From: Cinclus cinclus | Lineage: Eukaryota > Chordata > Aves > Passeriformes > Cinclidae | Reading direction: 5' to 3' | DNA: 64,000 bases | Assembly (NCBI RefSeq): GCF_963662255.1 | Contig: NC_085046.1 | Span: 21,533,620-21,597,619 of the forward strand | Part shown: positions 60,505-64,000 of the stretch, one piece after another | Layout of the letters: each line of letters opens with the position of its first letter | How positions within the stretch are numbered: position 1 is the first letter of the stretch | Notes under the pieces: generated by a model | Told to the model about the DNA's origin: nothing | Databases searched by the model: none | What the model saw: the letters and a program-made list of their open reading frames with translations, nothing else | Made by a program: the position numbers and the translations under genes

Positions 60505-63500
60505 ATAGTTTGCTTTTTTTGTTTGTTTGTTTATTTGATACATGATAAATTTTCTGGGCAAGAGTATAATTTCTGCATTAAATAATGCCTGAAATGGGCT
60601 GGGTTTGTGCCTGCTGTATGACTATCTTGTTTGCTTTGTCACTTTAATTTTCCATTATTTTATTGTACGTTGACTACTTTTTTGTTTATTGAAAATATAA
60701 GCATGACTTTAATTTCATTATCCTATTCTGCATGCAAACATGTACTACATTTGCAAATGAAGAAGTGGTAAGGAGAAGCAAATTCAGTAAGGGGGTTTAT
60801 TATGCATGCATAACCAAGCAATTGCTTGTTTTAGAACAGTACATCTTGAACAGTTCTGATAAGGATTGCCAGGATTTAACTATGACATTTATGAATAGAA
60901 ATTTTAAAAAAGTATCTACTGAAGAAAATACTTCAGTTCATGGACCTCTGCACATTTTATCTTGAGTAACAGCCAAAATGTTTATATTTAGTATTAGACT
61001 GAGTTAAAATCTGAAATAGAGAAACTAGGGAAAAATTATTAGAACATTAACTTGTCATAACCTCTCATTATTTTAAGTAGCCTCTCTTTTATGGCATCTT
61101 CAGTAAGAATGAAACAAACGGAAAAAAAAAATTTTCAACATTAACCGTAAAATTAAAAAAATGAAAATAAGATTTGTTTGCATTTAAAATAATATCAAAT
61201 ACTCATTCTCATTAACTTTGCACTCTGCTGTAAATTTCAAGATATTGAAACTATACAAGAAGCGATGGCACCATATGTTCACTTGGAGTGATTTGTGAAA
61301 ACACACCTTATTAGGGGAGCCAAATTGGTAGCAGGGATAGTAGTAACACTGTTTCTCCTAATAGAAGAATGTAACGTTGAAGTATTATTTAAATTTTGTG
61401 ATGCCAAGTTCTTATCACTTATATATAATAATATCACCTATCAATTAAAAACATTAATAACATAGTAAAAATCTATTCATGTAATATCAACATTAATTTG
61501 ATAATACATAGAGCATATTTGCATCATTATTTTACTACTGTTATAATAGTATAATAATATGATGTATGTACGACATAAATTAGACGGAACTATAAAATAA
61601 TTTTGTAATTATGCTATACATACTATACTACATACACTAAACAGAAAAATGTTGAAGAATGTATATCAACATGCTGAAGTTTCTCTTCAGTTAGATAATT
61701 AGCATGAAGATTTTCTTTTCTTCATCTTCCATGGCTATGTTTTTCCCTTGTATATTTCCTCTGGTGCTTTGTAATTTATTCCTTTATTTTCCAATCTTTG
61801 TCACTTTTTTTCTACGCTTTCTAGATATCTTCAGTCACTGAAATTATTGGAGAGGTAGTCATGCAGTTCACGGGCTAACGCTGGAATATGGGGTGCTATT
61901 TCTGGCACAGCCACAAACCCACAGGCAAATCTTATTCCTGTCATTCAGTGCTTGCTTTCACTTTCTCCATGGTGCTGGAAGTGTACAGTGTTGTACTGAA
62001 CTCCTTTGTCCTGGTGATTAAAAAAGGGACATGAATAAATGTAATACCACGTTCCCAGACTGAACAGAAAATTCACCTTTTAGTGGGTGAGACATGAAAG
62101 GGAGGCCAAGTTTGTGAGGAACTACTGAGCTATTTAACTTTAGAAAGGCATCCCAGTTCCTGAGGAAGGACACATTAAGGCCCATTTTTTCTCATGTTAT
62201 TTCCAAATGATATCTCATTCAACATGCTGGATTTATGCTGGACTCACAAGAGGCAGCTGTGATGGCTAATGCAGCCCTACAGGTTCCAGGGAGGTGCATG
62301 TAAGTCCACTGCTGTAACGTTGAGCATGATGAGACCAAAGTCCTGGCACTGTACTCTTTGTGGAAGGCAGTCAAGGTTCAGAATGACGTGTTAAATAATA
62401 AATATAAGTTTATGCAAACCTATGGCAAATTGTCATCAAGATGAAGACAGAGATGACCATATACATCACATATGGATATAGCTGGGGATTTTTATTTCTC
62501 TCTGTTAAAAAATACAGAGCAATTAAGGCACAACTTGTCCGAGTTATTCTTCTATAACAGGATAAGTATTCTGAATATATGAAAATATCTTGTACTGAAG
62601 TGATAACTGGATTTTTCTGTATAGATGTCACTGAATATGGCTAAGTGTCCAGCATGTAAGGGCTCTGTTCATCTCAAATGGGGAAAAAGAAAATTTTCAG
62701 GCTAGCAGTAACTGCTATTATGAAGTTTGAATCTTACTTTATCACACCTGTCATAATGCAAATTAAGTCCTAATTGCTTTTAAATTACTACAGACTTAAC
62801 TTCCTGAATAAAGCCCTAATGAATCGAGTCAGAACCTCTGCTTTTAGAAATTTCCCATGGCACAGTATTTATATTAAAAAGGGTGGAGACCATCTCTAAA
62901 TACAGGCAATGAGACCTGACAAAAATATTATTTCCTGTACATTTCTACAGTGCACTTGTGTTATTCCCCACCTCTGTGGGACAGGATTGTGAATACTTGC
63001 ACTAGTGAGAGCACGTGTCCCGTCAGATAGCTGATGATATTAGTGTGAGCCAGCTCAGAACAATCCAGCTACACATTAATACATCACATCTCATATGCTG
63101 GGTCTTCCAGACAGGCTATTGACAGTGTAGTGAAAAGCTGTTCAGGGATGAAAGTGCATTAGACCCAAATCACCAGACCTGGAAATGCACTAGAATAAGT
63201 CACTTTGAACCAAAATGTAAGCAGTGAAGGGTCAATGGAATGGATACAAAATAACAAGGTTTAGAAACTGTGGCAATAGAAAGTTTGTGCAGAAGGCTAG
63301 TAATTACCATAAAAACACCATATAAAATTATTCCCCCAGGCTTATTAATATAATTGCTCTTCCAAGTTGTTGAGGTTTCTTTCTGCCCATCCACATTAAT
63401 TCTTGGTTAAAATTTTCATTCATATTCTAAGTACCAATTCAGTCAGAGTTACCCAGTAGTTTAATTGTATCCATATTAATTGTGGGTTCATGCATGACTT

Positions 63501-63583
63501 TACACAAATCACTGAGCATGGTGCCCAGACCCTCTTGTGCAATTCAGTGAATTCTCAATGTACTAGGGGACTGTGTTGCTGCA

Positions 63584-63725
63584 AGAATCACAGTTATATA
63601 AAATCTCGAGTTTGAAGGGGCCCAGAGGATGATGAAGTCTGACTCCCTGCCCTTTTCAGGACTATGAGAAAATAAACCGTACCACTGAGTGTTCAGATGA
63701 AAATGCTGTTCCTTTGCTTCTGCTT
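63584..63725 (-). mobile_element. Probable old CR1 3' end, antisense
   Basis: Plus strand 'gaatcacag', then 'gtttgaaggggcccagagga', 'tctgactccctgcccttttcagga' and 'accactgagtgttcagatgaaaatgct' correspond, with many changes, to the reverse complement of a CR1 tail of the type 'aatcata..gttggaagggacc...gtccaactcctggccctgcacagga...tgtccaaatgct'. The divergence is high, so the boundaries are approximate. Confidence 0.5.
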
Positions 63726-64000
63726 TCATACACAGTTATGTAACCAAGTATCAGTCTAGTGAAGCTGGTGGCAAACAACTGAGATTATATTAAAGTTTTT
63801 TGTTTGTTGCATTTTAGTTAAGAGCAGACAGTTTACTATGTAGGTTTCAAATACTGGAAGGAAATGTCTCATCATGAATTAATTGAGTTATCTATTTTAA
63901 TTAGATCAAGAGTTAGAGAGCTCACATACTTATATTCATATTCATTAAGGGAATGCACCGTTACCTAATAAGATTGTGCATTGTTTCATGACACAAATGG
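63726..64000. other. Unique AT-rich DNA
   Basis: No feature seen up to the window end. Confidence 0.6.

Larger units (their letters stand above)
58441..63583. other. Unique AT-rich DNA
   Basis: No gene recognised. It includes T/G-rich low-complexity tracts (59669-59721, 60187-60219), an A20 run, and a very AT-rich segment at about 61380-61640 with many TAATA/TATAA words. The longest open frame (minus 59469-59801) crosses the T-rich tract and is an artefact. Confidence 0.55.

Noticed and set aside
1..64000. CRISPR arrays, operons, tRNA or rRNA genes, prophage
   Set aside because: No regularly spaced repeats, ribosome-binding sites, compact gene strings or RNA gene boxes; the sequence is a vertebrate nuclear type.

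Overview
The window looks like AT-rich, essentially non-coding nuclear DNA from a bird, most likely a passerine or another neoavian. The evidence is the repeats. There are several 5'-truncated CR1 LINE copies with the avian-type 3' tail (ATTCTATG-like octamers). There are also two solo LTRs that resemble ERVL-like families I recall from bird genomes, one of them especially from songbirds. I see no bacterial gene organisation, operon, CRISPR array, tRNA, rRNA or full-length coding gene. The longest open frames (about 100-140 codons) look like chance frames or repeat relics, so this is best read as an intergenic desert or a very long intron.

Layout. 1-1020 is a sense-strand CR1 cut by the window edge. 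1021-15200 is unique AT-rich DNA with a few GC-richer patches and a 25-nt A run. About 15210-15770 is a plus-strand ERVL-like solo LTR that still has TATA and ATTAAA boxes. 15771-22530 is unique DNA with one exon-shaped open frame (minus strand, 17353-17525), a purine tract and a long CTT microsatellite. 22530-23422 is a CR1 with a large internal deletion. 23423-29013 is unique, with a CpG-dense open frame near 27.1 kb and an AGAT microsatellite. 29014-29582 is a minus-strand CR1. 29583-44319 is unique and includes a stretch around 36.9-39.0 kb with the texture of conserved non-coding (enhancer-like) DNA. 44320-44745 is a minus-strand CR1, followed by a second exon-shaped open frame. 49318-49964 is a solo LTR with perfect 8-bp inverted ends. 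57405-57850 is a sense CR1, with a decayed CR1-like tail at 58370-58440 and another CR1-like end at 63584-63725.

How it works together. No gene set can be reconstructed. The most plausible function is cis-regulatory sequence (36.9-39.0, 43.5-43.8, 46.7-46.9 and 33 kb), but this rests on base texture and transcription-factor-like words, not on an alignment. I found no convincing new biological system. The items most worth testing are the conserved-looking blocks, the three exon-shaped open frames, and the rearranged CR1 copies.
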